A DNA stretch of 64,000 nt from Lichina pygmaea (Eukaryota; Ascomycota; Lichinomycetes; Lichinales; Lichinaceae), in the NCBI GenBank assembly GCA_963422465.1, contig OY730173.1:310001-374000 (forward strand), written 5' to 3'. A program made the position numbers and the translations under genes. The notes beneath the pieces were generated by a model. The model had not been told where the DNA came from. It searched no databases and saw only the letters and a list, made by a program, of their open reading frames with translations. Shown in pieces: positions 33,208 to 44,441 of the stretch (within the stretch, counting starts at the first letter, position 1; the number at the start of each line of letters is the position of its first letter).

Positions 33208-34173
33208 GCCAACCACTGTCCAGCGCTTAACAGCAGTATTGTTCCCTTGTTGTTTTTGCGTCACGCTGACGGGATGTCACGTCCGTCTGGATCAGGCTGC
33301 GACAATCCAGTCCTCTCCGATAGATCATATGACCTGCAAGGGCGGACAATAGTTCAGTTGTGCCTTGGCAGTGCTTGGGAAGTCCTGTGATAGGGCTGAA
33401 TTCGTGTCTCGTACCGGTACCTCGTACTTGGCGGTGTCACCAAGCTGACGCAATCGTGGCAATCAGCAGGTGAACTTTTACCGTACGAGATACCGTACGG
33501 AGTCAATGTGCTGGATACATGGTGCTAGCACGATAAGATTTGCTGTTTGCGCGAGGCCTTCAATGCATGATATGCGCTTCGCTCACATTGTTTTCAAGCG
33601 CTGCTGATGCAGCCTGGAACTCGTACGTCCGTACCAGATGAGCTTATGCCAGCCTACTTACGAGTACCGTACTATAGAGCTATACAGCATCTCATAAGTA
33701 CGTTCCGTACTATGAACAGGTGTATGTACGGAAGTACTCCGTACGTCCATGCCAAGACTGTGCATGACAATACCAATACGAAGGTGTGGCGAGGAGCATG
33801 TCTCAAACAGCACGGTCGAATGCTGCCCAATGAAGGTAGGGCGCATGATGTCGTGTGTGCGCAAGGCTGATAGGCGCACAGTGTGATGGTCTTGTCTTGC
33901 GATGACCTCAGGACATGCAGTCGACCTCTCCATTTGCGCCTCTTTACGAGCCTAGAGGCGACAGATGGATCGTGTTTCGCAGACTCAGAATGCCTTGACA
34001 TTGGTTGCGGGCTCTTGCAGCTCTCCAGCTCGCAGATAAATAATGCCTTGTCCCCTCTGCATCGACAACGCTACACAACACAATCCATCCACCCCGAAAG
34101 AGAAGAGGACATCTGCTTCTTGCTCTTTTACTTCTGTGTCATCTCAGGACCTCGCCAGCAAGAGTTGGTCATC
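33208..34173. other. Intergenic with GTAC-rich palindromic motifs
   Basis: This is the divergent promoter region between cyp8 (-) and the secreted-protein gene (+). It carries many copies of TCCGTAC, CCGTACGG and related words (33,410-33,500 and 33,620-33,755). A GATAAATAAT stretch at about 34,034 could serve as TATA for the downstream gene. Confidence 0.5.
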
Positions 34174-35039
34174 ATGCGGCTCTTAGCTACTGTTCTTGGC
34201 GCTTTGTCTGTTGTGGCCGTAGTGGCTGCGCCAGAGCCGAGTGAAAATGAAAAGGGGACGCTCTATATCAGCCCGTCTGGTCAGAGCTCTCGTCTCAGCA
34301 GACAACAGCAGCAATCGTTGGTGAGTTCAGAATCACAATACGCTCCATTGGCCATGTGCCAGTTTCAACAACTTCATTCTTGCGTGGCGTCGCCACCAGC
34401 CTCATTCTCCTGACCCGAGAAACCACAGATAGATCTGATGCTGCATTTCCCTGGTTCTGACTTGAATATACCGGTCAGCTGTCGCCCTTTCAGTCTCTAC
34501 CTGGGTCTGTCGCGTTCGAGCGGTCGTCGCCAGTTGCGTTCGAGGTGATTACGATCCCGGATCCTCTCGATCAGCACGATGTCGTCAGCAACAGCAACAC
34601 CCCTCCAGGCCGTCTCCAGAAGCGCCAGAATCAGCAGTCCGGACGTCTCAAAGAAATAGTTTACTACTGTGCAGCGAATTTTGACAAGAACTGTGCCTCA
34701 TGTTTTCCCGAAAATGAAGGCACCGTCATCACAGGAGGCAGCGTGGCAAAGAAGGTATGTCAGACCTGGTCATCACGCCTGTCTCGGATTTGATGCGTCA
34801 GCGTACTAAAAGAATAAAAATACTCATGTGGATCTTGTTTACTGACGGGGCTGCTGCCAACTCAGATCTTCAGCTGCTTCACAGGGCCCCCTTGCAGCGC
34901 GAAAAAGGGCAGCTGTCGCTGTAAGAGACGCCAATATGGATTCGTTGGGAAGTGTTTGGAGAGGACTGGTGAGAACATCGGGTGGACACAGTACGTACTA
35001 CCGAAGAAGCGGCCTGCTCCGGGTACCTATTACCGTTGA
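34174..35039 (+). CDS. Cysteine-rich secreted protein with Kex2-like site (198 aa)
   Basis: Three exons: 34,174-34,320, 34,479-34,754 and 34,866-35,039. Both introns are canonical (GTGAGT..CAG with CTGAC 18 bases upstream; GTATGT..CAG with CTGAC), and both junctions are phase 0. Residues 1-19 form a signal peptide (MRLLATVLGALSVVAVVAA). A Kex2-type site LQKR lies near residue 91 and precedes QNQQSGRLKE. The mature part of about 107 residues has eight cysteines (YYC, KNC, ASC, FSC, PPC, GSC, RC, GKC), enough for four disulfides, and a basic, Tyr-rich C-terminus. This layout is common among fungal effectors and small antimicrobial proteins; I recognise no family. It lies between cyp8 and the Med2-like gene in GTAC-rich DNA. 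The splice model is firm, the function unknown. Confidence 0.75.
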
Positions 35040-36346
35040 GCTCTACCGGGAAAGGACCACCGGGACCTGACGGGTAGCTTTCTTTGCCTTCATCTTGTCA
35101 GCAGCACCAGCAGCGGCATCTGCAGCGATGGCCTCATCTCTTTGAAGGTCCAGACTAGATGTGCAGCATCTCTCTGTTTGTTCTTCCGCGCTTAGCAAAC
35201 TGCTTGATCCCAAGATGGTTCTCAAGCAAATTGAAGCCACGGTATCTTTCACAGCGGCGCCGTGTCTCTCCCTCCCTCTCTCTCTTTCACTCCCTCCCTC
35301 CCTCAGCAAGAGTCTTCGTCGCTGGACACATGTACGTTCGAGAAGTACGGTAGATATGATGAAAGTAAGTACGGTACATACTGCACGTGGCGCACATTCA
35401 CGCTACCATAATCGACTGTGTGTGTAGTACAAGTCATGCTTTCTCTGAAAACCAGCTAACAATCAGGCCTGTAATTTGTCTAGAAGCCTTTTATGACCTT
35501 ACTTTACGTCGAGATATCTCGCACGAGTGGCTTACTGTACGTATAAAGGTTCCTGCATGGTTCTAACTCTTACTGTATATGTAAAAACTCTGCATGAGCG
35601 ACATACTGCAATAGCCAGAGCCAGAGCAAGGACCAAGTGGGAAGTAAAAATTATATACATGGATATCCTGCGTGCGTAGGGTGCAAGACCCGACTAGGCT
35701 ACGACGTCCGTCATCTTCAGCCCGGCCATCGACTAGTTAGTCAAGTTACATTGTCGATGATACACTCGAGACTGCCTTTGCGGATGATCCAGGATTTCTC
35801 ACGTGAACGGGATTTAAGGAAGGGAAGGTCGAGGGCTCTCAGGACCGAGTGCCGAACGATACACTGTTGGTAGCTTCTGATATTACTCATGCTGATAGCA
35901 CCGTCCTTCTGAGAGGTCCTTGTTCTCAGGTTTGTTCTTGTCATGACTCTGCGGAGGGGTGATGGTTGGCCGTGACTTGGGCATCTGTGGATGAACTGTA
36001 GGATGTTGGCTGATTTAGCATTCCACAAGGCTTCAGATGGTACTGTACGATGGCCTATCATGAGATGTACCTTGGAGGAATGTAGGTACGGCTCTCTACG
36101 GGGATTCGAGCTCCAGACGGTGCGGAAGGATTGGAAGGTCGTTCGACTCGAGACGCTCTGCAGGGGTATCCTGTCTCAATTTTGACTGCGTAGTAGGATG
36201 ATTATGAGGGAAACGGCCGCAGATGTGCAACAACGTCAGATACCTGATGCCTCGGCATGCCCAGAGAGTTCTGCGATACGAACTCGTGTCTGGAGGTATC
36301 GGTGTCGTATTATTTTTCTCGCCTCAATTGGCCCACCGCCTGGGAA
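35040..36346. other. Intergenic, 1.3 kb
   Basis: No gene is supported. A CT-rich microsatellite lies at 35,264-35,305. The rest is unique sequence with a few GTACGG words. It separates the ends of two convergent genes, so terminators of both are expected; none is clear. Confidence 0.4.
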
Positions 36347-37041
36347 TCAAGTGCCGCTTCCGCCAAAGGTGAAGAAGACATCGTCAAAGGCGTCGCCGGT
36401 GCCATCGCCATCGGCAGGAGCGTGGCCATTGCCTAGGTCCAGCTCGAGACCGCCCATCAGCGCTGCGTCGGGCATGACAGTGTCGATGGTGTTACTGCTG
36501 TCACCCAAGACGCCGGCACCGGCGCCAAGGCCATGAACCCCGAAGCTGCCGAGGCCGCCGATGCTGGCGGCGGCGCCGTCGCCGAGAACACCTGTCGCGC
36601 CCACCGCTCCGGCATCGGGCTCAAAGCCAAAGTCGCCGGCGGCGGCGGAGCCATAGAAGAGGTCTTCGAAGTTGGTGGATTCAGGGGGAGCGAAATCCTC
36701 GCCGTGGTCGTGGGCGTCGTTGTCGTCCGCGTAGGTTACGTCGATGGCAGTGTCCGGGATAGGGTCTGCGGCATGGCTTGACGTAACCGGCTTCGCCGTC
36801 GTGGTGATCGGAGCATCTGTAGGGGGGATGAGGGCGCTGCCGGAGTCAACGGTCAGGTTGGCAGCGTCGGCGCTAGCGCTGGCGCTGGCGCGGCCCGAGG
36901 CAACGGGGTCGGGAGTGGTGATCGTATTGGCGTCGCCGATGTTGGCAGCTAGGACAGCATCACCACCGGCGGCATTGGCATAGTCTTCGAGGCCCGGGAG
37001 CAGAGCGTTGATGTCGTCCATGCTATGGTCAACGTCCGGTG

Positions 37042-37082
<41 letters not shown>

Positions 37083-38070
37083 CCGAGCCCACCGTTAGGG
37101 GGCTCGAATTCGAGCGAAGCGTCCGACGCGACGAGCTCCTGTCCTGCGCCTGCGACGACGGCCCTCGGGGATGAGTCGTGTGCAGAGGCCAAGTCGAGAT
37201 CGAGCTCATCGGAGGCCAGGGTATGAGGTTGGGGCGGGACAGAGCCAAGCTGGATCGAGTCCGCTTGTCCGGCGTCGGCCGACTGCGTTTCGGCTGCGGC
37301 ACTCTTTGCCGGCCCTCGGCCGCTGCCGCCGCCAGCAGATGTCTGCCTCAGGGATCCTGGGGTTTTGGCTGGTCGACCGGACGGAGACGAAGGCTTAGGG
37401 CTCGACCGCGCTGCGACGGCAGCCTCTAGACCAGGCTCTTGTGCTCCGACAGCAGCCATCAGCCTGCCGTTTTGTTCGAGATCATCGATCACGATGACAT
37501 CCGGTGCCTGCGATGTATCGGCTGGCGACGCTTCAACGTCTGCATTACCAGACACGGCTCCTCTTTCGGAGGCCATCGGAACGTCATGGTCCCTGCCACC
37601 ATTCTCTTGAAGCTCTTGGAGCCGTCTCTCCCGCTCTAGCCGAAACAGCCGCTCGTTTTCCGCCTCATGTGCCTTCCATAGATCAAAGTCGCGGGCGAAC
37701 GTCGACTTGGCCCTGATCTACAGTAATCAACGCTGTCAGAACCCGGCGGACCATGGAGACCAGATCCTGCAATCTAGGACGCCGGTGAACGTACTATTTC
37801 GACCTCGAGGTCGTCAAGAGCTCGATGGAACTGATCCATGGCATCGGGAAGAAAGCGGTTGAGGTGCGGACCGGCCTGTGCTAAGTCTCTCTCTTCGGCC
37901 GCGGACGCATCCCGGAAGACCTTGGCGGTGCGGATGAGCTGATGGAGAACGGGATTCAGCTTCTTGTACCATCAAAAACAAGTCTCGACCGTGACGAAAC
38001 TCACCACGGCGTTGACTACAGTCGGAAGCACCTCCAGCGATTGCTGGCGGAGCTGGGTTTGGTCCGTCAT
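36347..38070 (-). CDS. Mediator tail subunit Med2-like protein (534 aa)
   Basis: Three exons on the minus strand: 38,070-38,005, 37,962-37,795 and 37,717-36,347, with introns of 42 and 77 bp. The 42-bp intron is short but must be spliced, as it contains an in-frame stop. The N-terminal 110 residues are helical and charged. The block MDQFHRALDDLEVEI followed by RAKSTFARDF and an ERLFRLERERRLQEL coiled coil resembles yeast Med2 (FHGILDDLE and its Glu/Lys helix). The rest is disordered: a polyglutamine run (about 12 Q), a DINALLPGLEDY patch and a NFEDLFYG patch, with Ala/Gly/Asp-rich sequence. Acidic patches of this kind also occur at the end of yeast Med2. Med2 links activators to RNA polymerase II. 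The assignment rests on remembered similarity, not a search; another coiled-coil nuclear protein is possible. Confidence 0.55.
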
Positions 38071-38781
38071 CGTGTACTCGTACTGTACTGTAGTGCTGGT
38101 GGAGCTGTGGTGAGGGCGCCTTGGGGAGGAAGGTCGGAAGTTCCTGTGGCGGGTAAGATACGTACCAGCACAATGAGAACGGAAGTTCGGAGTACGGAAG
38201 TACGGAATACGGAAGTACAGTACGGAGTACGGAGTATATGCGTATGTATTTCCGTACAGTACGTACCTCCATGTGCGCTTGTACTCCTTCGACCGGCCCC
38301 GCGTCTGGCGTTCGGCTGCGATTGCCTACGGTAGACGATAACGCCCACGCTGCTGACTACAGTAGCTTGCGGCTCCTCGGAGAATATGTTCAGCCGACAT
38401 CCGGTCGATCACCCCACAACAGGCGCTGGCGGCTGGCTCGGCTGGATTCCACTACTCCTCAGACGTACAGTATCGTGGCTACGTACTCCGTACTGTACGG
38501 AGTACGTACAGTCTATGACTTCGGAGAGACCGATCCCCCTCTCGAGCTAGCCCCATGGGGGGCCTTTTATAGTCCTTTCAACCTCCACCTAAAGCTTGCA
38601 CCATCTGTCAGCAGTACGGTAGGGCTATGGGGCGTACTCGTACTGTACGTATGTACCAGAATTCGTAAGTCATGTCCGCGAGCTTCGACTGCCTAGCTGA
38701 CGCCACCGACAGGCATCGACCGGGCAGTTCATACAAGCTTATATTGGCATGTACGTACGTACAGCCTTTACGAAGGTACTA
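38071..38781. other. Intergenic dense in TACGGAGTAC-type repeats
   Basis: Head of the Med2-like gene's promoter. Between 38,170 and 38,270 and again at 38,470-38,510, words such as CGGAGTACGGAAGTACGG and GTACTCCGTACTGTACGG follow one another, giving several overlapping palindromes. No ORF is credible. Confidence 0.55.
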
Positions 38782-39605
38782 CCCGTGCCATGGGGGGGTA
38801 TTACCCCCCCCTCCCGTCCCTTCGGTACGTCCGGGACACCCCTCCACCAGGAGGGGTGTCCGACAGTTCAATGACTCGGACGGTTCAATGATCGCTAGTA
38901 AATCTGTTGATAGTCACCAATTTTAAACCACCACAACTCCACCACAACATGGCCAAATTTTACAAGGAAGCTGAGGCTCACATCACAGAAGGTGTGGATT
39001 CCATCTCTGACTGTAAAAACACTATCACCGTACCAAAGTTAGCCAGGGAATTTGATGTCCCAGTACAGCGACTTTGAGAGTAGAAAAAGCTTACTAATAT
39101 AAGAGAAGCGAGCTCTCTCATAAGAGGATTAAGAAGGAATACTCCTTAGGCAAGTCAGGCTACAATAGCTACCCAGCAACAGTATCATCAGGAGGAGCCT
39201 ACAATTTCAGGGATGATAGAAAAAGGGCAGGGAAATCAGATGGGCACATAAAAAAGACTACTTGTCTATCCAGTTATAGAGTTATAGAGGCTGTGGAATT
39301 GATGTTGTTGATACTTCATTCTCAAGTGACAACTACTATGACTTCTCAGCAACACCACAAAAATCAAGAGAGGTCTATAACTTCAGAGATGATAGTACAG
39401 AAGTATAGGAATCAAATGAGTAACTTACATCTTTATTTAGTCGTTGCGTTGTGGAGTTATAGACATTGCAATTGATCCCGACAAGAAAGTGATCATTGAA
39501 CCGTCCGAGTCATTGAACTGTCGGACACCGCTCCTGGCGGAGGGGTGTCCCGGACGTACCGAAGGGACGGGAGGGGGGGGGGGTAATACCCCCCCATGGC
39601 ACGGG
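38782..39605 (+). mobile_element. Short pogo-like element with long terminal inverted repeats
   Basis: 824 bp flanked by the target TA (38,780-38,781 and 39,606-39,607). The terminal inverted repeats are about 110-120 bp: the left starts CCCGTGCCATGGGGGGGTA and the right ends with its complement, and both contain the CGGTACGTCCGGGACACC block and end at TTGAACCGTCCGAGTC in reverse. The inside holds the start of a transposase and the 3' noncoding end, so it is an internal-deletion derivative. The family matches the larger pogo element at 21,981-22,617 and 27,710-28,378. Confidence 0.82.
38949..39077 (+). pseudogene. Start of pogo-type transposase (HTH region), 42 codons
   Basis: The frame begins MAKFYKEAEAHITEGVDSI and contains the helix-turn-helix core TVPKLAREFDVPVQRL, where pogo/Fot1 transposases carry their psq-type DNA-binding domain. 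It ends at a TGA, where an Arg codon would be likely, and decays further downstream; no catalytic domain remains. It cannot transpose by itself, but its ends could in principle be used by a full-length relative. Confidence 0.65.
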
Positions 39606-41001
39606 TACTTTGCTTCCATCAGCAGCCCGCAGGTGGGCTGGTGCCGAAGCTCTCTGCTGACATAATCCAAGCTTCCCCTCACCTGATCCGCGTTGATTAA
39701 TTTTGATTGGACAGTTGATTTTTGGTGGCCGCAGACTCCGAAAGGCATCCATCCCCTCTATTCAAATGTCGGGATACCTTCTCCACCCATCTTATTTCTG
39801 GCCAAATCCTATTCAATTCAATTTTGCTCAATCGTTCGCGGATCAATCTCTTGACAATCCGAATTCGTAGCACTCACGTTGATGTAATTGAGCTCTTGGT
39901 AGTCAATGGGACCTATGGCATTCTACTCATGTATTTCTCGTTTTTCATTCTCCATGGAAAAGCAGTTGCTCTGGCAGTGCGTCGTACAGTAAGCCTGACA
40001 CGCCTGACACGCCTGACACGTCTGGCAGGGCCAAAGGAAAATAAATCGACAATTCCGGTTCCAGCAATTAATTAACAATTGATGTTTGAATTCTGGTGGT
40101 TGGTCACCAATCGCACAAAAGCTTGAGCGCCCCGGATTCCCCCCGAGCAGCCAAGCCCGTTCTTTTCGTCGGCCCAAAGAGAACCCACCGTCTCACCAGC
40201 ATCTCCGGCTTCGTCTTCCTCCCCCTCCTCTCTCTCTCTGTCTCTTTCGTCTTCTTCTCTCCTCTGTTCACCTGTCTTCATCTCTTCCTCTGTTCCCTTC
40301 GTATTTCCAGTATCTCTGTCCTCTGTGTCCTCTGCTCTCCCTCCCCCTCCTCTCCTCTCCTCTCCTCTCCTCTCCTCCTCTCCTCCGCTCTGCAGCCGGC
40401 GTTAGGATTCGAGCAGTTTCGTCTTCTCGCCTTACCTGCCGCACTGTCACTTTCGCCGCGCTTTCCCAGCTCGTAGCTCGTGTTTCAACATTCTCCACTC
40501 CGTTCTCCTCCCATCTCGTCGTGCGGCTTTCTCGTGATCGTCTTGATATTGAACGAGAGCCGTCAACCTCTTGTGGAGCAAGACAAGAGCGTCAAAGGAC
40601 GTCTCAGGCATAAATAGCGTCGCAGAGCTGCGGAGCCGCAGCAGGCCTCCTGCTGCCAACGTCGTCTTGTTGGCCTTCGCAGACATCTATCGCCTTGGCC
40701 TTTCTGATCCCACCCCGGCGAGGCGCAACTTTGTCGACCTGAACACCCTTTACGAAAAGTACGGCCGGCACCAGGGTCCTTCCATTTTTCCGACCTCGCA
40801 AACACATCCATCGCCGTCAGTGCTTGGCGTGAGGGTACGTACGTACCGTCGGTGCCAATTGCTTACCATCACGTTCGCCGCCGCCAGCTCCTGGCCTTCC
40901 AACGACATCGATCCGTCCGTCGTATACTTCTCCGACGCGCTCTCTTGAGAACATTGGTCCTTTCCAAGCAGAATATTGACAGCGATCGTTGATCATCCGA
41001 C
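39606..41001. other. Upstream region and probable leader of pub1
   Basis: 1.4 kb without a supported gene. It contains a triple CCTGACACG-like repeat (about 39,995-40,025) and a long pyrimidine-rich tract with CTCCT repeats (40,200-40,390), typical of strong fungal promoters and leaders. Several short upstream ORFs occur in 40,570-40,950. The sequence GTACGTACG near 40,838 may be a donor of a leader intron. Confidence 0.45.
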
Positions 41002-43033
41002 ATGGCCGACACCGCACCTGCCTCTTCGGCGGCATCGCTGCCTCCACCGCAGACCGCCGCCAATGCGCCGGGCCAGCAACAATTTGGCGGCGACGGCACC
41101 AATGCGACGTCTCAGAACAACGGACAGGGGAACTCTTCCCACATGCCGCCTCAGTCGCTGCCGCCGGTCATCATTCCCCAGAACACCAATCCGATCCCGA
41201 CCGCCATCACTTCGCCGATGGGCGCTGGTTCCGGCGTCATGTCACCGAACTCCGGAGGCGGCGCCGGAGGCTTCGTACGCCGTTCCGCCCCGGAGCCGAA
41301 CAAGCGCGCTCTCTACGTCGGCGGCCTTGAGCCGCGCGTGACCGACGATGTGTTGCGGCAGATCTTCGAGACCGTAGGGCACGTGCAGAGTGTGAAGATC
41401 ATCCCGGATAAAAATGTGCGTTTGCCCCTCACGACGCGTCACTCCTCTTCTTTTCCTTTCCTCTCCTTCCATTCCCTTCCCTTTCCTTCCCTTCCTTTCC
41501 CTCCTCGCGTCTACACCTCGCTTGCTACAGCGACCGTGAATGAGACCCTTCTTCGATTCTGATATTCTACCCTTCGACGTGCAGTCTCACCACGAAGTCA
41601 GTCTCCCGTTCGACGTTCGACGTGATCCCTTTTAGGTCTGATTGGGGCCCCAGGGGGCTGACATGTGAACAGTTTCATAGCAAGGGCTATAACTACGGAT
41701 TTATCGAGTTTGACGATCCCGGGGCGGCGGAGCGCGCGATGCAGACTCTCAACGGTAGACGTGTCCATCAGTCCGTACGTGCGCCGCTGCGATCCTGTTA
41801 ATGGCTGACCGACCGACCGACCGGTCGACCGGTCGACCGGTCGGTCGGTCGGTCGATACGTTCACCTGCTGACATGTGCGCTCCTCCAGGAGATCCGTGT
41901 GAACTGGGCTTACCAGTCCAACAGCCAGAACAAGGAGGACACGTCGAACCACTTTCACATCTTCGTCGGTGATCTGTCCAACGAGGTCAACGACGAGGTG
42001 CTGCTGCAGGCCTTCTCGGCCTTCGGCTCGGTCTCGGAGGCTCGGGTGATGTGGGACATGAAGACCGGCCGCTCCCGTGGCTACGGCTTCGTCGCGTTCC
42101 GCGAGCGAGGGGATGCCGAAAAGGCCCTCAGCTCGATGGACGGCGAGTGGCTCGGGTCTCGCGCCATCCGGTGCAACTGGGCGAACCAGAAGGGGCAGCC
42201 GTCGGTGAACCAGCAGGCCCAGCTGGCGGCCATGGGCATGACCCCGTCCACGCCTTACGGTCACCACCATTTCCCGACCCACGGCGTCCAGAGCTACGAC
42301 ATGGTCGTCCAGCAGACGCCGCAGTGGCAGACGACCTGTTACGTCGGGAACCTGACGGCCTACACGAACCAGAACGATCTCATGCCGCTCTTCCAGAACT
42401 TCGGCTACGTGGTCGAGACGAGGATCCAGCCCGATCGCGGCTTCGCCTTCATCAAGATGGACACGCACGAGAACGCCGCGCTCGCCATCTGCCAGCTCAA
42501 CGGCTACAACGTCAACGGCCGTCCGCTCAAGTGCAGCGTGAGTCGCTCGCTCACCCTTCCGCTCGTCCTCTCTCCCCACGCCCAGGCGACCGGATGACGG
42601 GCTGGCTGCTGATCTCCGACAGTGGGGCAAGGATCGTCCTCCGCCAGGCCAGTTCGAGGCCTACTCGCCCCAGCAGCAGGTGCAGGGTTCCGGATATCCG
42701 CAGACCCCTGGGCCATACTTCCCTCAGTACAGCGGTCCCACAGGCCCGATGACCCCACAAGGTGGCCCTCACTCGGCTACGGCATCCTTCTCCGGCCACG
42801 CCGCGAACGCTCAGTCCCCGATCGGGCCTAGCTCGGGCGGTCCCCGCTGGGGTCAGGAACAGGCCGGCTTCGGCGGCCCCGGCATGTCTCAGGGCGGGTA
42901 CGGCCAGATGCCGGCGAGCGCGGGCGGCTACAACCGCAACCAGGGCTCCGGTCCGCAGCAATGGGGCCAGCCGAACAACAGCGGGGGCTTTGGAAACGTG
43001 AACAACGGATTCGGCGGTGGCTATCAGGGTTAG
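41002..43033 (+). CDS. pub1: Pub1/TIA1-type poly(U)-binding protein with three RRMs (524 aa)
   Basis: Four exons: 41,002-41,415, 41,673-41,774, 41,890-42,537 and 42,623-43,033; introns of 257, 115 and 85 bp, all GT..AG, with frames joining cleanly. RRM1 covers residues about 102-180 (ALYVGGLEPRV, YNYGFIEF). RRM2 covers about 193-268 (FHIFVGDLSNEV, SRGYGFVAF). RRM3 covers about 312-385 (TTCYVGNLTAYT, DRGFAFIKM, ending WGKDRPP). The N-terminus is Ala/Pro/Gln-rich and the C-terminus Gly/Gln/Pro-rich, a prion-like tail. Pub1/TIA1 proteins bind U-rich mRNA, stabilise transcripts, guide splice-site choice and enter stress granules. The first intron splits RRM1 in the usual place (PDKN|FHSKG). The gene looks whole. 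Confidence 0.94.
41807..41854. repeat. Perfect 48-bp palindrome in pub1 intron 2
   Basis: Twelve tetramers: four GACC, then GGTC, GACC, GGTC, GACC, then four GGTC. The whole is its own reverse complement with no spacer. In the transcript it would fold into a GC-rich hairpin inside a 115-base intron. Confidence 0.95.
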
Positions 43034-44441
43034 GCCAGCATGTCCCGTCGTCGAGCGTGGAGGCCGCCGCCGCTCCGCGGCCACGAGCTCTCTGTCATCG
43101 CGACAGAGACGACGACGACCACAAGGCAAATCGCACTTGCTTCTCTATCCATCTCCCTTCCCTCCATTCCTTCTCTCCTCTCAGCCATGCTTTTCTCGAG
43201 TCCGGATTATCTCTTACTCCTGAGCGCGAGACTTCGTCCTCCCCTCAGCCTGATGACAGTCTCGTAGCCTCTGCTGTCCTTCTCCTACTGTCTCTCTCTT
43301 CCAAAAGAACTTCCCACGGGCTTTCGGCGTCCATCTTTCTACCAACTCCCTCGATGATCTTCTGCGCTCGTCTCAGCGTGGAGCCTTGAGTCTTCTCACA
43401 GCGGTTCGTCACGGCCTTGCGCTCTCCCACCGTCGGGTTCTCGCTCTCTGCTCCTTTGGGGCCTGGGCGGGCTCCCGATTCGTCCTGCCGCCGCCTACCC
43501 AGTAGACCTCGTCCCTCTTTTCAACTAACGAATTCACGACCAGCAGCCGGTGTCTTCTTGAACACGGCGTTGGTGCTACCCTTCCGAAACCCAGCCACCT
43601 ACGGTGCTGACACGCGGGTGGCGTTGCCATACGGCCGGATCAAAAAAGGCAAGGATGGCTTCGGGACTTTCTCACCCACAGACCGTCCGGAACAGGGGGA
43701 GTCGACGACGTATACTCGAGCGCCCCAACTCGGGCCACGCATATCCGGACACGCCGGTCTGAAGAAGCATTCGACTTTCGAAGGCACGACGGGGATAATA
43801 CGTTGGTCTTAGAACTAAACCAAGCAGACGGTAATACGTACAGTACCCTTTCGTACAAATACACCGAAAGGCGTCACGGCATCCAGGCCCGCCAGGTGGC
43901 CGGTGGCGCCGCTGGCACCTCAGCGCTCTCGACGCGTAAAAATGTTTCGCGACGCGTTCTCCGTGGGCGTCCTTGCCCAAAGTCACGAGACGACAGACGT
44001 TGGCTCGTCGTCTCATAGGGATATTTATGATTGAATCATAAGTGGGTCCACTTAGTACGAGCACTCTTGAGGCGATCCAGCACCAGGACTTGATGGGTGC
44101 GGAAAGTCAGTACGGTACGGTATGGTACCGTATACGTCTCTGCTTTGTCATCAGAACCGCAAACATGCGCTCGGTCGTTCTCACAAGGATGCAAGCAGCA
44201 GCTCTTCGATTGCACTGCTCCTCAAGGCCCATTCTCCCTCCATCCGGCGTCTCGTCGGATTGCAGGCAGGAAGCCATCTTCAAGCTACATCCTGGAAGGG
44301 ACACGGCGCCTTGCTGTCGCAGTCCGCCAGTCTGCCATCGTCTCCCCGTCGCGTCGGTTCCCGGACTGTCTTGACTACCGGGCTCTACGCGTCCCACGAC
44401 GAGCTTCGACCACGACGTCTCTTGCCGCCCATTGGCGTTTC
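43034..44441. other. Intergenic between pub1 and pif1
   Basis: The first 350 bp are pyrimidine-rich and fit the pub1 3' untranslated region. No ORF is convincing. GTACGGTACGGTATGG at 44,111-44,126 belongs to the GTAC motif family and suggests promoter DNA for pif1. An in-frame extension of pif1 starts at 44,097 (see that gene). Confidence 0.45.

Noticed and set aside
41749-42630. Long open frame antisense to pub1 exon 3 (293 codons)
   Set aside because: It is a shadow of the third-position GC bias of the pub1 exon; the sense strand has clear RRM motifs.
43417-43812. 131-codon plus-strand frame between pub1 and pif1
   Set aside because: Arg/Ser/Pro-rich composition typical of chance frames, no homology recognised, overlapped by minus-strand frames of equal length.
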